A DNA stretch of 64,000 nt from Prochloron sp965198675 (GCA_965198675.1 OZ240666.1:1984001-2048000); one strand, 5' to 3'. Positions 15,037 through 23,744 are shown, counted from the stretch's first letter. Numbers and translations are program-made. Notes: generated from the letters alone by a model not told the origin.

Positions 15037-15663
15037 TTCAATCGGATGTTGTCCGTAAAATGGCAGTGCTGAAGACCAGTGGGGGCGCTTTCCTTGTTGC
15101 CAATCCAGATATGTTAATTCTAGGATACTACTTACGGTAGCCCCTAAATTAACTGGAGCATGAATTAATTGGTAGGGCATTTCTAAATTGGCTAAAGTTT
15201 GCTCCCAAATAGGAGGTTTCATAGTAGTATCTGGTAAATATTCTTCCAAACCAACACCGTCATAAGCTACCCTATAGATAGCCACAAATAATTGACCCCT
15301 TCTGGCTTCCATTTGGACAGCGATCGCCCTTTCTTGCTCCTTTTCAGACCAAGCCATGGCTGCTAGGGTAGAGATAGGAAAGAGAGGAATATTTAACTGT
15401 TGGGCTATAATTCGCGCCGTAACTACACCAATGCGAGTACCAGTAAAGCCTCCTGGACCTTTAGCAACAGCAATAAATCCCAAATCAGACCAATTTTTTC
15501 CGACCAGATTCTCCACCAAATATTGATGTAAATGGGTAGATAAGTCCCGCCCTAAATCCCAAACTCCCGTGGAAGTATCCCCAGCAAAGTTGCTCAGAGC
15601 AATACCCAATTGAGGGCTGGTAGTATGGAGAGCAAGACCGTATTTCTTCATGTCGAGAGTCAT
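15016..15663 (-). CDS. tsaB: t6A biosynthesis protein TsaB
   Basis: A 215-residue ASKHA-fold protein that binds TsaD and TsaE in making N6-threonylcarbamoyladenosine in tRNA. The N-terminus (YGLALHTTSPQLGIALS) and VAKGPGGFTGTRIGVVTARI are the family signature. MAWSEKE and EARRGQLFVAIY also fit. The frame extends to 15735, but family members start just before YGLALHTTS, so I use the ATG at 15663 (a further one is at 15651). The native C-terminus has been altered: the final VTSDQ and the stop codon are encoded by a GTGACCA array. Partner gene tsaD is at 2.5-3.5 kb. It follows dnaE on the same strand with a repeat between. Confidence 0.92.
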   Translation of the reverse strand: MTLDMKKYGLALHTTSPQLGIALSNFAGDTSTGVWDLGRDLSTHLHQYLVENLVGKNWSDLGFIAVAKGPGGFTGTRIGVVTARIIAQQLNIPLFPISTLAAMAWSEKEQERAIAVQMEARRGQLFVAIYRVAYDGVGLEEYLPDTTMKPPIWEQTLANLEMPYQLIHAPVNLGATVSSILELTYLDWQQGKRPHWSSALPFYGQHPIETVTSDQ

Positions 15664-15693
15664 AGTAGAATGTTTCGCGCAAAGGTATTTAAT

Positions 15694-15775
15694 GGTAGGT
15701 AGTAGGTTGGGTAGAGCGTAAGCGTTACCCAACAAAAATCTCCTGGGCTGTTGGGTTTCGTTGTCTTAACCCAAC
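15694..15775. repeat. Dispersed GTAGGTTGGG...CCCAACCTAC element
   Basis: Starts TAGTAGGTTGGGTAGAGCG, includes TAAGCGTTACCCAAC and GTTGGGTTTCGTTG, ends CCCAACCTACAA. It overlaps the region just upstream of tsaB and adjoins the dnaE stop. Parts recur at 14427-14474, 20740-20757, 24000-24032, 24967-24993 (inside the end of the acetoacetate-decarboxylase-like gene) and 32444-32482. Confidence 0.7.
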
Positions 15776-18427
15776 CTACAATTTTGGTAACTGGTTACTG
15801 CTCACTGGTAACTGTTTAAGTTCTAGTTGCCGCTGAAATATTTCCTCAATAGGGAGCATTTCACCGTCGGTGGTCATGAATTTGTGGTCCATGGTAGCGC
15901 GAATAACTGAACCATCTGCTAAAGTATAGGCAAATACTTCCTGTTCTCCTCGATTATGCCATTGAGCTATGGGCTGAGTATAGACTAACCCATTCCTGTC
16001 CACACTATATACAGTACAATCAATTTTTTGCTCCACAATCTTCCCAATAGGAAGGGGACCATATTCCACTGTGAGGATTTCCGTATCGTAACTCAAGCAA
16101 TATTCGGCAAACTGAATCATCTGCTCGAATAATTCTTGAGCAATTTTTTCTTCGACACCGTTTTTTTTTGTGGCTCCATCGATAAAAGTCTCTCGCTGCT
16201 TTTCCATTTCAGCCACCTTCTTCTTCCCCATTGCTCGTCGCAGTAAATCTGCTTGTCCCAAGGAATACCCTGCCAAATCCTGAGCCATCTTCATTATTTG
16301 TTCTTGATAACACAGTATTCCATAGGTTTCGTTGAGGATTGGCTCCAATAATTTATGTTGATACTCAATTTTATGGCGATCGTGTTTCCGTTCAATAAAT
16401 TTGGGAATCAAACCTGCGTCTAAGGGTCCAGGTCGATAGAGGGCTAATATTGAGGAGATGTCTTCAATTCCGGAAGGCTTTAAATCCCGCACAATTTGGC
16501 GCATACCTTCAGATTCTAATTGAAAAACACCTTCTAAATTCCCTGCTTCCAAGAGTTTATAGGTTTTCTCCACATCTTCCGGCAATTTCTTCACTTCCCC
16601 TTTGGCAAGAATTTGACCTGCTTTGATATCTCCTAAGGGGAAATCGTCTACGTCTACTGCTTCCCCTCTATGCTGCTGAATTAATTCTGCTGTTTTTTGA
16701 ATCGTGGTCAGGTTCTTTAAACCCAAGAAATCCATTTTCAGCAGTCCCAGTGATTCCAAGTCCTCCATGAAATACTGGGTAATGACAGATCCATCATTAT
16801 TTCTTTGTAGGGGAACAATTTCATCTAAGGGTTCGGAGGAAATTACCACTCCTGCTGCATGAACACCGAAGGTTTTATTGGTTCCTTCAATGCGTCTAGC
16901 CATATCTACCCAGCGGCGAACTTCTGGGTCATTCTCATATTTTTCTTTAAACTCCGGTGCGGGGGTTTCCTCAGAAATCATCACCTTCAGTTTAGCAGGT
17001 TTCCCCCTAGCCACGGGAATCATTTTCGCCATGGGATTTACTTTACTCAGGGGGATATTTAAGACCCGGCCCACATCCCGCAATACTGCTTTGGAAGTCA
17101 TGCGGTTAAAGGTAATGATTTGGGCTACGTTCCTTTTTCCATATTTCTCCGTTACGTATTGGAGCATTTCATCCCTTCTCTCAATGCAGAAATCTGTATC
17201 AATATCCGGCATAGATTTCCGTTCTGGGTTGAGAAACCGCTCGAATAAAAGACCGTGATGTACTGGATCGATGTTGGTAATTCTGAGAGCATAAGCCACC
17301 AGAGAACCTGCTGCGGAACCCCGACCTGGTCCCACGGGAATGTCATGGTCCCGAGCGTATTTTATATAGTCCCACACCACTAAGAAATAGGTGGAAAAAC
17401 CCATCTGCTGGAGCATTTTCAACTCGTAGGCTAATCTTTCTTTGTAGGTGGGTTCAATTTCCTCAGTCTGGCGACATTTGAGTCTTTCTTTCAATCCTAA
17501 CCAAGCTCTTTCTTCCAGATAGGTATCGGGAGTATGACCGCTGGGGATGGGATATTTGGGAATGCGAGGTTCCCCCATTATTTTGTAGGGTTGAACTTGA
17601 TCGGCGACTTCTTGGGTAGTGGCGATGGCCTCAGCAATAACTTCATCTTCTAAGTGGTCCCGGAAGAGTTGTTTCATCTCTTTCTCTGATTTCAAATACT
17701 CAGTACCACTGTAGCGCAGACGTTTCTCTTCGGTGATGAATTTGTTGGTTTGAATGCACAACAAAGCGTCATGGGCTTCCACGTCGTTGCAGGAGGTAAA
17801 ATGGGAGTCGTTGGTGGCGATAATTTTAATTTCTAACTCCCGGGCGATATTAACAATTTCTACATTAACAATCCTATCTTCTTTTGAACCATGGTCTTGA
17901 ATTTCTAAATAAAAATCTTCCCCAAATACTCCTTTATACCAAGAGGCAGTTTCCCGGGCCAGCTCTAAGTCTCCCTTCATAATTGCTTGAGGAATTTCTC
18001 CTCCCAAACAAGCACTGGTTACAATTAATCCTTTATGGTATTTTTTCAGTAATTTCTTATTAATACAAGGGCGGGCAAAAATTCCTTTTCCTTGCATCCC
18101 TTGGAGGTGAGAAAGGGTAGTAAGTTTCACCAGATTTCTATATCCTTGGGTATTCTTGGCCAACACAACTTGATGATATTTGCGACAGCGACGGTGTTTA
18201 ACCTGAATATCCCCGTTAATCACATACATTTCATTGCCAATAATTGGCTTGATGTTTTTATTACGGCACACTTTGGTTAACTCAATGGCCCCGTACATAA
18301 CACCATGATCCGTCAGGGCGATGGCGGACATGCCTAACTCTACGGCTGTGGCCACCAGTGGGTTGAGTTGAGAGGCCCCATCTAAGAGGCTATAATCACT
18401 GTGAACGTGCAAGTTGACGAAGGACAT
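15776..18427 (-). CDS. dnaE: DNA polymerase III alpha subunit, N-terminal part, with split-intein N half
   Basis: An 883-residue precursor. Residues 1-776 are the N-extein of the replicative polymerase: the PHP domain begins HVHSDYSLLDG, and the polymerase active-site motif PDIDTDF is at 407-413 after GPGRGSAAGSL. The extein ends FAEY. Residue 777 is the Cys that opens the DnaE split intein, and the remaining 107 residues form IntN. After translation it must trans-splice with a separate dnaE C part that carries IntC, which is not in the window. The last 12 residues (QLPVSSNQLPKL) derive from 7-bp repeats. A small gene on the same strand lies 25 bases upstream. Confidence 0.97.
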   Translation of the reverse strand: MSFVNLHVHSDYSLLDGASQLNPLVATAVELGMSAIALTDHGVMYGAIELTKVCRNKNIKPIIGNEMYVINGDIQVKHRRCRKYHQVVLAKNTQGYRNLVKLTTLSHLQGMQGKGIFARPCINKKLLKKYHKGLIVTSACLGGEIPQAIMKGDLELARETASWYKGVFGEDFYLEIQDHGSKEDRIVNVEIVNIARELEIKIIATNDSHFTSCNDVEAHDALLCIQTNKFITEEKRLRYSGTEYLKSEKEMKQLFRDHLEDEVIAEAIATTQEVADQVQPYKIMGEPRIPKYPIPSGHTPDTYLEERAWLGLKERLKCRQTEEIEPTYKERLAYELKMLQQMGFSTYFLVVWDYIKYARDHDIPVGPGRGSAAGSLVAYALRITNIDPVHHGLLFERFLNPERKSMPDIDTDFCIERRDEMLQYVTEKYGKRNVAQIITFNRMTSKAVLRDVGRVLNIPLSKVNPMAKMIPVARGKPAKLKVMISEETPAPEFKEKYENDPEVRRWVDMARRIEGTNKTFGVHAAGVVISSEPLDEIVPLQRNNDGSVITQYFMEDLESLGLLKMDFLGLKNLTTIQKTAELIQQHRGEAVDVDDFPLGDIKAGQILAKGEVKKLPEDVEKTYKLLEAGNLEGVFQLESEGMRQIVRDLKPSGIEDISSILALYRPGPLDAGLIPKFIERKHDRHKIEYQHKLLEPILNETYGILCYQEQIMKMAQDLAGYSLGQADLLRRAMGKKKVAEMEKQRETFIDGATKKNGVEEKIAQELFEQMIQFAEYCLSYDTEILTVEYGPLPIGKIVEQKIDCTVYSVDRNGLVYTQPIAQWHNRGEQEVFAYTLADGSVIRATMDHKFMTTDGEMLPIEEIFQRQLELKQLPVSSNQLPKL
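15779..16099 (-). other. Split intein N-terminal half (DnaE IntN)
   Basis: Starts at Cys777 with CLSYDTEILTVEYGPLPIGK, the conserved first block. The TxxH-type block is IRATMDHKFMTTDGEMLPI, with the catalytic His in DHKF, and the end is IEEIFQRQLELK. IntN halves of this family are usually about 102 residues and end within a few residues of this point. Here the sequence runs on through QLPVSSNQLPKL, encoded by CAGTTACCAGTGAGCAGTAA-type repeat units, giving 107 residues. All residues expected for the first N-S shift and for complex formation seem to be present. Confidence 0.95.
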
Positions 18428-18452
18428 AGGGTAGATGATGGGTGTTGGCTGT

Positions 18453-18734
18453 TTATATGATAGACAAAAATTGAATTTGGGGTAAGAGGGGGTCTTCTAC
18501 TAGACCGATACCCCCATATCCCCACCGTTGCAGCACCCCTTTTAACTGGGTACCGGACACAGACTCCACCCCAAAACGGTCTGTTACTCCCTCTCCGTGA
18601 GTGTTGAGATAGGTCAGGGCTTCATACTGCTCCTGAAAAGTCAATAAATACTCCACCTCACTTGCTTTCGGACGAGCAACCAAATACTTCCCGTCCAGTT
18701 TAGACCGAATTAAATAGTGGACTTGGGCAAACAT
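18453..18734 (-). CDS. Conserved cyanobacterial protein of unknown function
   Basis: A 93-residue protein, MFAQVHYLIRSKLDGKYLVA and then a YLLTFQEQYEALTYLNTH segment, with VESVSGTQLKGVLQRWGYGG towards the end. The sequence has no signal peptide or membrane segment and looks like a small compact domain. The phrasing LIRSKLDGKYLVAR is familiar from uncharacterised cyanobacterial proteins, but I cannot name a family. It is 25 bases upstream of the dnaE start on the same strand, so it probably shares its promoter. The 7-bp repeat array begins about 40 bases before its start codon. Confidence 0.75.
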   Translation of the reverse strand: MFAQVHYLIRSKLDGKYLVARPKASEVEYLLTFQEQYEALTYLNTHGEGVTDRFGVESVSGTQLKGVLQRWGYGGIGLVEDPLLPQIQFLSII

Positions 18735-18770
18735 CTCTGGTAATCTTTGATTGGCTTGCTACTATTATAG

Positions 18771-18897
18771 CACGTACCAGTGACCAGTGACCAGTGACCA
18801 GTGACCAGTGACCAGTTAGCAGTTACCAGTTACCAGTTAGCAGTTAGCAGTTACCAGTTACCAGTTAGCAGTTAGCAGTTAGCACGTACCATGACAG
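18771..18897. repeat. Large 7-bp repeat array (CACGTACC plus GTGACCA/GTTACCA/GTTAGCA units)
   Basis: About 16 units. The order is GCACGTACC, then GTGACCA units, then mixed GTTAGCA and GTTACCA units, then GCACGTACCATGACAGT. Both ends carry ATTATAGC. The array lies between the divergent promoters of the dnaE-side gene and the coiled-coil genes. Confidence 0.9.
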
Positions 18898-18927
18898 TAT
18901 TATAGCGTATAAGAAAAGAGGAAACAC

Positions 18928-19458
18928 ATGACTAGATCAGAAGTTGCGCCAGCAGAACCACAGTCTCACCCTGAGTTATCCCAAACAAAAGAGAAGGAGA
19001 AAACTATGACTGACTCAAATTTTGCCAGATTGGAACAATTAATTGTCAACTTAACTAATGACATTGGGGATATAAAGAATGACATTAAGGATTTAGACAA
19101 GAAAGTTGATGTAGGTTTTGCGAAAGTTGATACTCGTTTTGCGGAGGTTAAAGGAGAGATGAAACTCATGGAAGAACAAATCAAGGGCGTGGAAGAAAAA
19201 ATCAAGGCTATGGATGAAAAAATAGACGAAAAAATCAATGGTGTCAATGACCAAATCAAGGGCGTGGATAAAAAAATAGACGAAAAAATCAATGGTGTCA
19301 ATGACCAAATCAAGGGCGTGGAGCAAAAAATAGACGGAAAAATCAATGATTGGGAAAAACGACTAGAAACATCAGAGTTTGTCAGTAAAGCTAGTGTAAC
19401 AGCTATATTCATCGGTTTTGTCAGTGGTGTTGTTAAACTTCTTTTCTTTAACAATTAA
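18928..19458 (+). CDS. Coiled-coil protein with C-terminal membrane helix, copy 1
   Basis: 176 residues from ATG 18928 (GAGGAAAC before it). A second in-frame ATG at 19006 has a better site (AAGGAGAAAACT), and related proteins seem to begin MTDSNFARLEQLIV, so the true start may be 19006. The middle is a long heptad-type coiled coil (DIGDIKNDIKDLDKKVDVGF, then KVDTRFAEVKGE) that runs into two 18-residue repeats of KINGVNDQIKG plus V(D/E)KKID. The C-terminus VTAIFIGFVSGVVKLLFF is one membrane helix. The layout recalls XhlA-like or tail-anchored coiled-coil proteins. Function is unknown. A damaged paralogue follows 48 bases later. Confidence 0.7.
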   Translation: MTRSEVAPAEPQSHPELSQTKEKEKTMTDSNFARLEQLIVNLTNDIGDIKNDIKDLDKKVDVGFAKVDTRFAEVKGEMKLMEEQIKGVEEKIKAMDEKIDEKINGVNDQIKGVDKKIDEKINGVNDQIKGVEQKIDGKINDWEKRLETSEFVSKASVTAIFIGFVSGVVKLLFFNN

Positions 19459-19506
19459 ACCAACTCTGTGTTATGATATTATAATCTATAGTAAAAGAGG
19501 AAACAT

Positions 19507-20274
19507 ATGGCTAGATCAGAAGTTGCGCCAGCAGAACCACAGTCTCACCCTGAGTTATCCCAAACAAAAGAGAAGGAGAAAACCATGACTGACTCAAATT
19601 TTGCCAGATTGGAACAATTAATTGTCAACTTAACTAATGACATGGGGGATATAAAGAATGAAATTGGGAATATCAAGAATGACATGGGGGATATAAAGAA
19701 TGACATTAAAGATTTAGACAAGAAAGTTGATGTAGGTTTTGCGAAAGTTGATACTCGTTTTGCGGAGGTTAAAGGAGATATCAAACTCATGGAAGAACAA
19801 ATAAAGGGCGTGGATAAAAAAACAGACGAAAAAATCAATGGTGTCAATGATCAAATCAAGGGCCTGGATAAAAAAATAGACGCAAAAATCAATGGTGTCA
19901 ATGACCAAATCAAGGGCCTGGATAAAAAAATAGACGCAAAAATCAATGGTGTCAATGACTAAATCAAGGGCCTGGATAAAAAAATAGACGCAAAAATCAA
20001 TGGTGTCAATGAACAAATCAAGGGCCTGGATAAAAAAATAGACGCAAAAATCAATGGTGTCAATGACCAAATCAAGGGCCTGGATAAAAAAATAGACGCA
20101 AAAATCAATGGTGTCAATGACCAAATCAAGGGCCTGGATAAAAAAATAGACGCAAAAATCAATGATTGGGAAAAACGACTAGAAACATCAGAGTTTGTCA
20201 GTAAAGCTAGTGTAACAGCTATATTTATCGGTTTTGTCAGTGGTGTTGTTAAACTTCTGTTCTTTAACAATTAA
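19507..20274 (+). pseudogene. Coiled-coil protein with C-terminal membrane helix, copy 2, with a nonsense codon
   Basis: Paralogue of the preceding gene (nearly identical first 25 codons and last 40). The frame 19507-20274 is continuous apart from one TAA at 19960-19962, where all sister repeat units have CAA or a related codon (GACCAA becomes GACTAA). The product would be 151 residues without the membrane helix. With the stop read as Gln the full protein is about 255 residues, ending SGVVKLLFFNN. The repeat has expanded to six 54-bp units here against two in copy 1. It is either a recent pseudogene or two alternative proteins. The membrane anchor would be lost in the short form. Confidence 0.8.
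19840..20163 (+). repeat. Six tandem 54-bp units
   Basis: Units begin GGTGTCAATGA at 19840, 19894, 19948, 20002, 20056 and 20110, giving 18 residues of GVNDQIKGLDKKIDAKIN-type sequence each. Copy 1 has two such units (from 19240). The third unit carries the nonsense change. Confidence 0.9.
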
Positions 20275-20312
20275 ACCAATTCTGTGTCTCTGCGCCTCTG
20301 CGTGAAACATCT

Positions 20313-20604
20313 TCAAGCAAAAACAACAGTGCGATTACCGTAAACCAAGACCCTATTTTGCAAATGCAACCGCACTGCCTTAGCTAGTACCAATCTTTCT
20401 AAATCCTTCCCTTTTCTGATAAAATCGGCCACAGTAATCGGTCCTGCGTCTAGTTCTGCGGTGACGTAGTGGGCAGTTGCTCCAATAATTTTCACTCTCC
20501 AAGTCTAGCAGGCAATGGTCTTGTTTCGTTACCCAAATAGCAATGCGGGGAGTGGAATAAGAGAAATGGAGTTGCCATTTTGCCTGCCATTGTTTGGCGA
20601 TCGC
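20313..20604 (-). pseudogene. purU: purU (formyltetrahydrofolate deformylase) remnant
   Basis: Read leftward, one frame gives AIAKQWQAKWQLHFSY, then PRIAIWVTKQDHCLLDLE, and after a frame change KIIGATAHYVTAELDAGPI followed by DFIRKGKDLERLVLA and VRLHLQNRVLVYGNRTVVF. These are internal and C-terminal parts of PurU in the right order. About 100 residues are missing between DHCLLDL and KIIGATAHY, and about 12 between DAGPI and TVADFIRKG. The start is absent. No function can remain. The region beyond 20604 is repeat sequence. Confidence 0.85.
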
Positions 20605-20682
20605 CCCGCAGGGAGGAACAATTGCGAAGCTTTGCGAAGCAACCGCCCTTGGCGTCCCGCCCTTGGCGTCCTAATATCAAAA
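20604..20682. repeat. GCCCTTGGCGTCC-type repeat cluster
   Basis: CCCCGCAGGGAGG, GCGAAGCTTTGCGAAGCAA and two copies of GCCCTTGGCGTCC. Related blocks are at 388-402 (CCTTTGGCGTCCC) and 40998-41062. Downstream (20683-20735) a short plus-strand frame TLAQLLREMGVNPDAIN ends in TAA. I do not recognise it and do not call it a gene. Confidence 0.7.
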
Positions 20683-20906
20683 CTTTGGCACAGCTTTTAC
20701 GAGAAATGGGAGTAAACCCGGACGCAATCAATTAAAATTACCTGGTAGGTTGGGTTTTGTTACTTGGGTTGACAAATTAGGAGTTGAGTGTTATCTTTAA
20801 AGTAGATGGTATAATTGGGGAAGATGGCGTCTAACAAATAATTAGCTTATCCATTATATTTGTATGGTTTTAAGATAAGGTAGTTTTGATGGGTTACCAA
20901 CGGGGT

Positions 20907-23744
20907 TTATTCTCCTGTGGGAATGTCAACAAAGAGCAATAATAGTACCAAAACAAAGGCTGCCAAGGCTCCCGTGGCTCGAATTTTGGTCTGATTAAGT
21001 TGGGGTATTTTGGCTTCTAACTTCAGTTCGCCGGAAAAAGAATAAACTGTCATGGCCGCGAAAATCGCAGTGATTACTTTGACCATACCTTGGGATAAGT
21101 CGTTCATTTTACTCACAAAATCAGGGTTGAAGAGAAGTATAATGAAGATTGTTGAGACTAGGAGGAAAATATACCCAGTTTTTGTCTTTTCTAAAAAGGA
21201 TATTATTGAGGGTTTTGGACTTTCGGGTTGATTTTGTAGAGGTTCTTGGGTTTGAGATGATTGTCTATAGGAGTCTCTTCTAATTTGTTGTTGACTGCGA
21301 TCGCCTTCTGCTTCAAAACCATCGAGTAATGGTTTTAAGTCTACTTTTTTCCCTAGTTCTGGCACAAAATAGGTTTTCTCCCCAGCTTCCTCTGCACTGA
21401 GTAAGTGTTGATAAGGGATCAGAATATTTGGGTGATCCGGGAGACGTACTTTTTGGGTAACTTCCAGTCCTTTGAAACTGTTGTGGATAGTATTAAACTG
21501 TAAGCGCAGGGAGGATAAAAAGCCACGACGACGGTTTTTGGCTCCTGTAATATCTATAGTAATGATTTTGTCTTCGCGATCGCTACGAACCAAAGCTCTA
21601 CACTCCTCATACTGTAACACAACCCCAGTACGCCAATAGGTTTTTTGAGAAATTTGCTCATGGACCCGCACCATAAAGCGGGAGAAAATGCTACTGGGCA
21701 AGACTCTGTAGTGATACTCAAAAGTCAAGGCATTATCCCAGTTTCCCGTATCAACTTCTTCTTTCGGTAGCAGGTCGGGAATGAGATATTGCTCAGTTCT
21801 ATCCCTCAAAGGAAAGCATAGCTCAAATTTTTCCATTAATTTCACCAAAAAGGGGTGTTTGTGGCGAGGGTAACGGTTAGACAAAATTTTCTCCAAGAGG
21901 GACAACTTTAAAATACCCTTGTGTTCTATAATCAGGTCCCGATAGTTCAAAATCTTGTATACTCCGTTAGTCACCCACTCCGGTTTCAACACGTTAGTAT
22001 CTTGTAAACGTTGGTCCTCCTGAAAGTTTACCACAACACCTAAATCATGCAAAAAGCGAACTAAGACCCGCTGACTGTCTTGGTCTTCTACCTGTTGCTC
22101 CTGGCAGAGAGTCATATACTGGTCATAGGGAATATAATCTTGCTGCAAAGCTTCCAGCTGAGTTTTCACCTTAAACCAACTTTGGGGTAACAAGTCTCCC
22201 ACGTGTTTTAGTTGGTTTATTTCCTCCGTGATGCGTTTTTTCAGATTGTCAATACCCGTGCCTTGGGCACAGGAGGTTTCCACAAAGCCTTTTATGCGGG
22301 GATATTTCCGCTGTAACCCCCTTTGGTCTAGGTCTAGGGAGTGTTGGTCCACTTTGTTTCCTATTATAAGTACGGGAGACTTTCCCCCAAAGCTGTCCAC
22401 CAGTTTCAGCCAATATTCCAATCTATTTTCTTCTTCTCCCTGACGACAGTCTAACACTACCAGGTACAAGCTGCGCTCAGTCAGGAAAAACTGGTGAGTG
22501 GAGTGCATAATTTCTTGTCCCCCAAAGTCCCAAATATTCACCTGTACAGCTCCCTCTTCTTCCTTCCCTTCTCCTACCCGTTTTACCTTCCACTGCTGAA
22601 TATTAATGCCGTGGGTTTTGTTTTCCTGGGGGTTGTACTTCCCTGTTAATATTTGGTTTACCAGGGAGGTTTTCCTCACACTACCTTGACCCAGGAGGAG
22701 CATTTTTGCTTCATTCAGGGGATGCTTTTCCTTTTGTAAGTAGTAACGGATAATGGTTTGGGGTTGAGCAGGTGTTGCTTCGTTACGAACAACTTCTGCC
22801 CACGTTGGTCCTAAAATTTCTGGGGGAATAAGTAAAGGGTTATCATGGAAGTATAGCCCTTGCAAGTTCTGTAGTTGTGCTATTGCTGAGGGCAGACTAG
22901 AAAGTTGGTTACCACGGAGGTTTAGCTCTTGCAAGTTCTGTAGTTGTGCTATTGCTGGGGGCAGACTAGAAAGTTGGTTATGACTGAGGTTTAGCTCTTG
23001 CAAGTTCTGTAGTTGTGCTATTGCTGGGGGCAGACTAGAAAGTTGGTTATGACTGAGGTTTAGCTCTTGCAAGTTCTGTAGTTGTCCTATTGCTGGGGGC
23101 AGACTAGAAAGTTGGTTACCACTGAGGTTTAGCTCTTGCAAGTTCTGTAGTTGTGCTATTGCTGGGGGCAGACTAGAAAGTTGGTTAAAACTGAGGTCTA
23201 GCCGTTGCAAGTTCTGTAGTTGTCCTATTGCTGGGGGCAGACTAGAAAGTTGGTTATAACTGAGGTCTAGCCGTTGCAAGTTCTGTAGTTGTCCTATTGC
23301 TGGGGGCAGACTAGAAAGTTGGTTATAACTGAGGTCTAGCCGTTGCAAGTTCTGTAGTTGTCCTATTGCTGGGGGCAGACTAGAAAGTTGGTTATAACTG
23401 AGGTATAGCCCTTGCAAGTTCTGTAGTTGTGCTATTGCTGGGGGCAGACTAGAAAGTTGGTTATAACTGAGGTATAGTCCTTGCAAGTTCTGTAGTTGTG
23501 CTATTGCTGGGGGCAGACTAGAAAGTTGGTTATAACTGAGGTATAGCCCTTGCAAGTTCTGTAGTTGTGCTATTGCTGGGGGCAGACTAGAAAGTTGGTT
23601 ATAACTGAGGTCTAGCCCTTGCAAGTTCTGTAGTTGTGCTATTGCTGGGGGCAGACTAGAAAGTTGGTTATAACTGAGGTCTAGGGAAGTTGCTTTTTCT
23701 CTAGCAGCTTGCTCAATTTTCCCAAGTAGTTCTCGCTGGTTCAT
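20907..23744 (-). CDS. LRR-Roc-COR (ROCO) GTPase with C-terminal membrane helices and altered P-loop
   Basis: 945 residues. After an N-terminal helix come 12 almost identical 23-residue leucine-rich repeats (LDLSYNQLSSLPPAIAQLQ...), about residues 21-296, and a degenerate thirteenth. The Roc GTPase starts near 347: KMLLLGQGSVRKTSLV (P-loop), THGINIQQW (switch I), DFGGQEIMHSTHQFFL (G3), IIGNKVDQ (G4) and ETSCAQGTG (G5). The COR domain follows to about 750. The last 110 residues contain three hydrophobic helices (FLLVSTIFIILLF, VKVITAIFAAMTVYSF, ALAAFVLVLLLLFVDI), so it is membrane-bound. The P-loop residue 357 is Arg instead of the near-invariant Gly. Repeat uniformity shows recent LRR expansion. 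Confidence 0.92.
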   Translation of the reverse strand: MNQRELLGKIEQAAREKATSLDLSYNQLSSLPPAIAQLQNLQGLDLSYNQLSSLPPAIAQLQNLQGLYLSYNQLSSLPPAIAQLQNLQGLYLSYNQLSSLPPAIAQLQNLQGLYLSYNQLSSLPPAIGQLQNLQRLDLSYNQLSSLPPAIGQLQNLQRLDLSYNQLSSLPPAIGQLQNLQRLDLSFNQLSSLPPAIAQLQNLQELNLSGNQLSSLPPAIGQLQNLQELNLSHNQLSSLPPAIAQLQNLQELNLSHNQLSSLPPAIAQLQNLQELNLRGNQLSSLPSAIAQLQNLQGLYFHDNPLLIPPEILGPTWAEVVRNEATPAQPQTIIRYYLQKEKHPLNEAKMLLLGQGSVRKTSLVNQILTGKYNPQENKTHGINIQQWKVKRVGEGKEEEGAVQVNIWDFGGQEIMHSTHQFFLTERSLYLVVLDCRQGEEENRLEYWLKLVDSFGGKSPVLIIGNKVDQHSLDLDQRGLQRKYPRIKGFVETSCAQGTGIDNLKKRITEEINQLKHVGDLLPQSWFKVKTQLEALQQDYIPYDQYMTLCQEQQVEDQDSQRVLVRFLHDLGVVVNFQEDQRLQDTNVLKPEWVTNGVYKILNYRDLIIEHKGILKLSLLEKILSNRYPRHKHPFLVKLMEKFELCFPLRDRTEQYLIPDLLPKEEVDTGNWDNALTFEYHYRVLPSSIFSRFMVRVHEQISQKTYWRTGVVLQYEECRALVRSDREDKIITIDITGAKNRRRGFLSSLRLQFNTIHNSFKGLEVTQKVRLPDHPNILIPYQHLLSAEEAGEKTYFVPELGKKVDLKPLLDGFEAEGDRSQQQIRRDSYRQSSQTQEPLQNQPESPKPSIISFLEKTKTGYIFLLVSTIFIILLFNPDFVSKMNDLSQGMVKVITAIFAAMTVYSFSGELKLEAKIPQLNQTKIRATGALAAFVLVLLLLFVDIPTGE
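22857..23687 (-). repeat. Twelve tandem 69-bp units coding leucine-rich repeats
   Basis: Nearly identical at DNA level. Differences cluster at the first strand residues (LDLSY, LYLSY, LNLSH, LNLSG) and at A/G in AIAQLQ or AIGQLQ. This suggests expansion and gene conversion within the array. Confidence 0.9.

Noticed and set aside
19840..20163. 54-bp tandem repeats as CRISPR or satellite
   Set aside because: Units are contiguous, in frame and code a coiled coil. There are no unique spacers.
18966..20270. Long minus-strand frames opposite the coiled-coil genes
   Set aside because: They mirror the repeated plus-strand units. The proteins are Phe/Ile/Ser low complexity with no start signals.
20683..20735. 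Plus-strand fragment TLAQLLREMGVNPDAIN as a gene end
   Set aside because: Only 17 codons are visible and I cannot tie them to a family, so it is noted only in the repeat entry.
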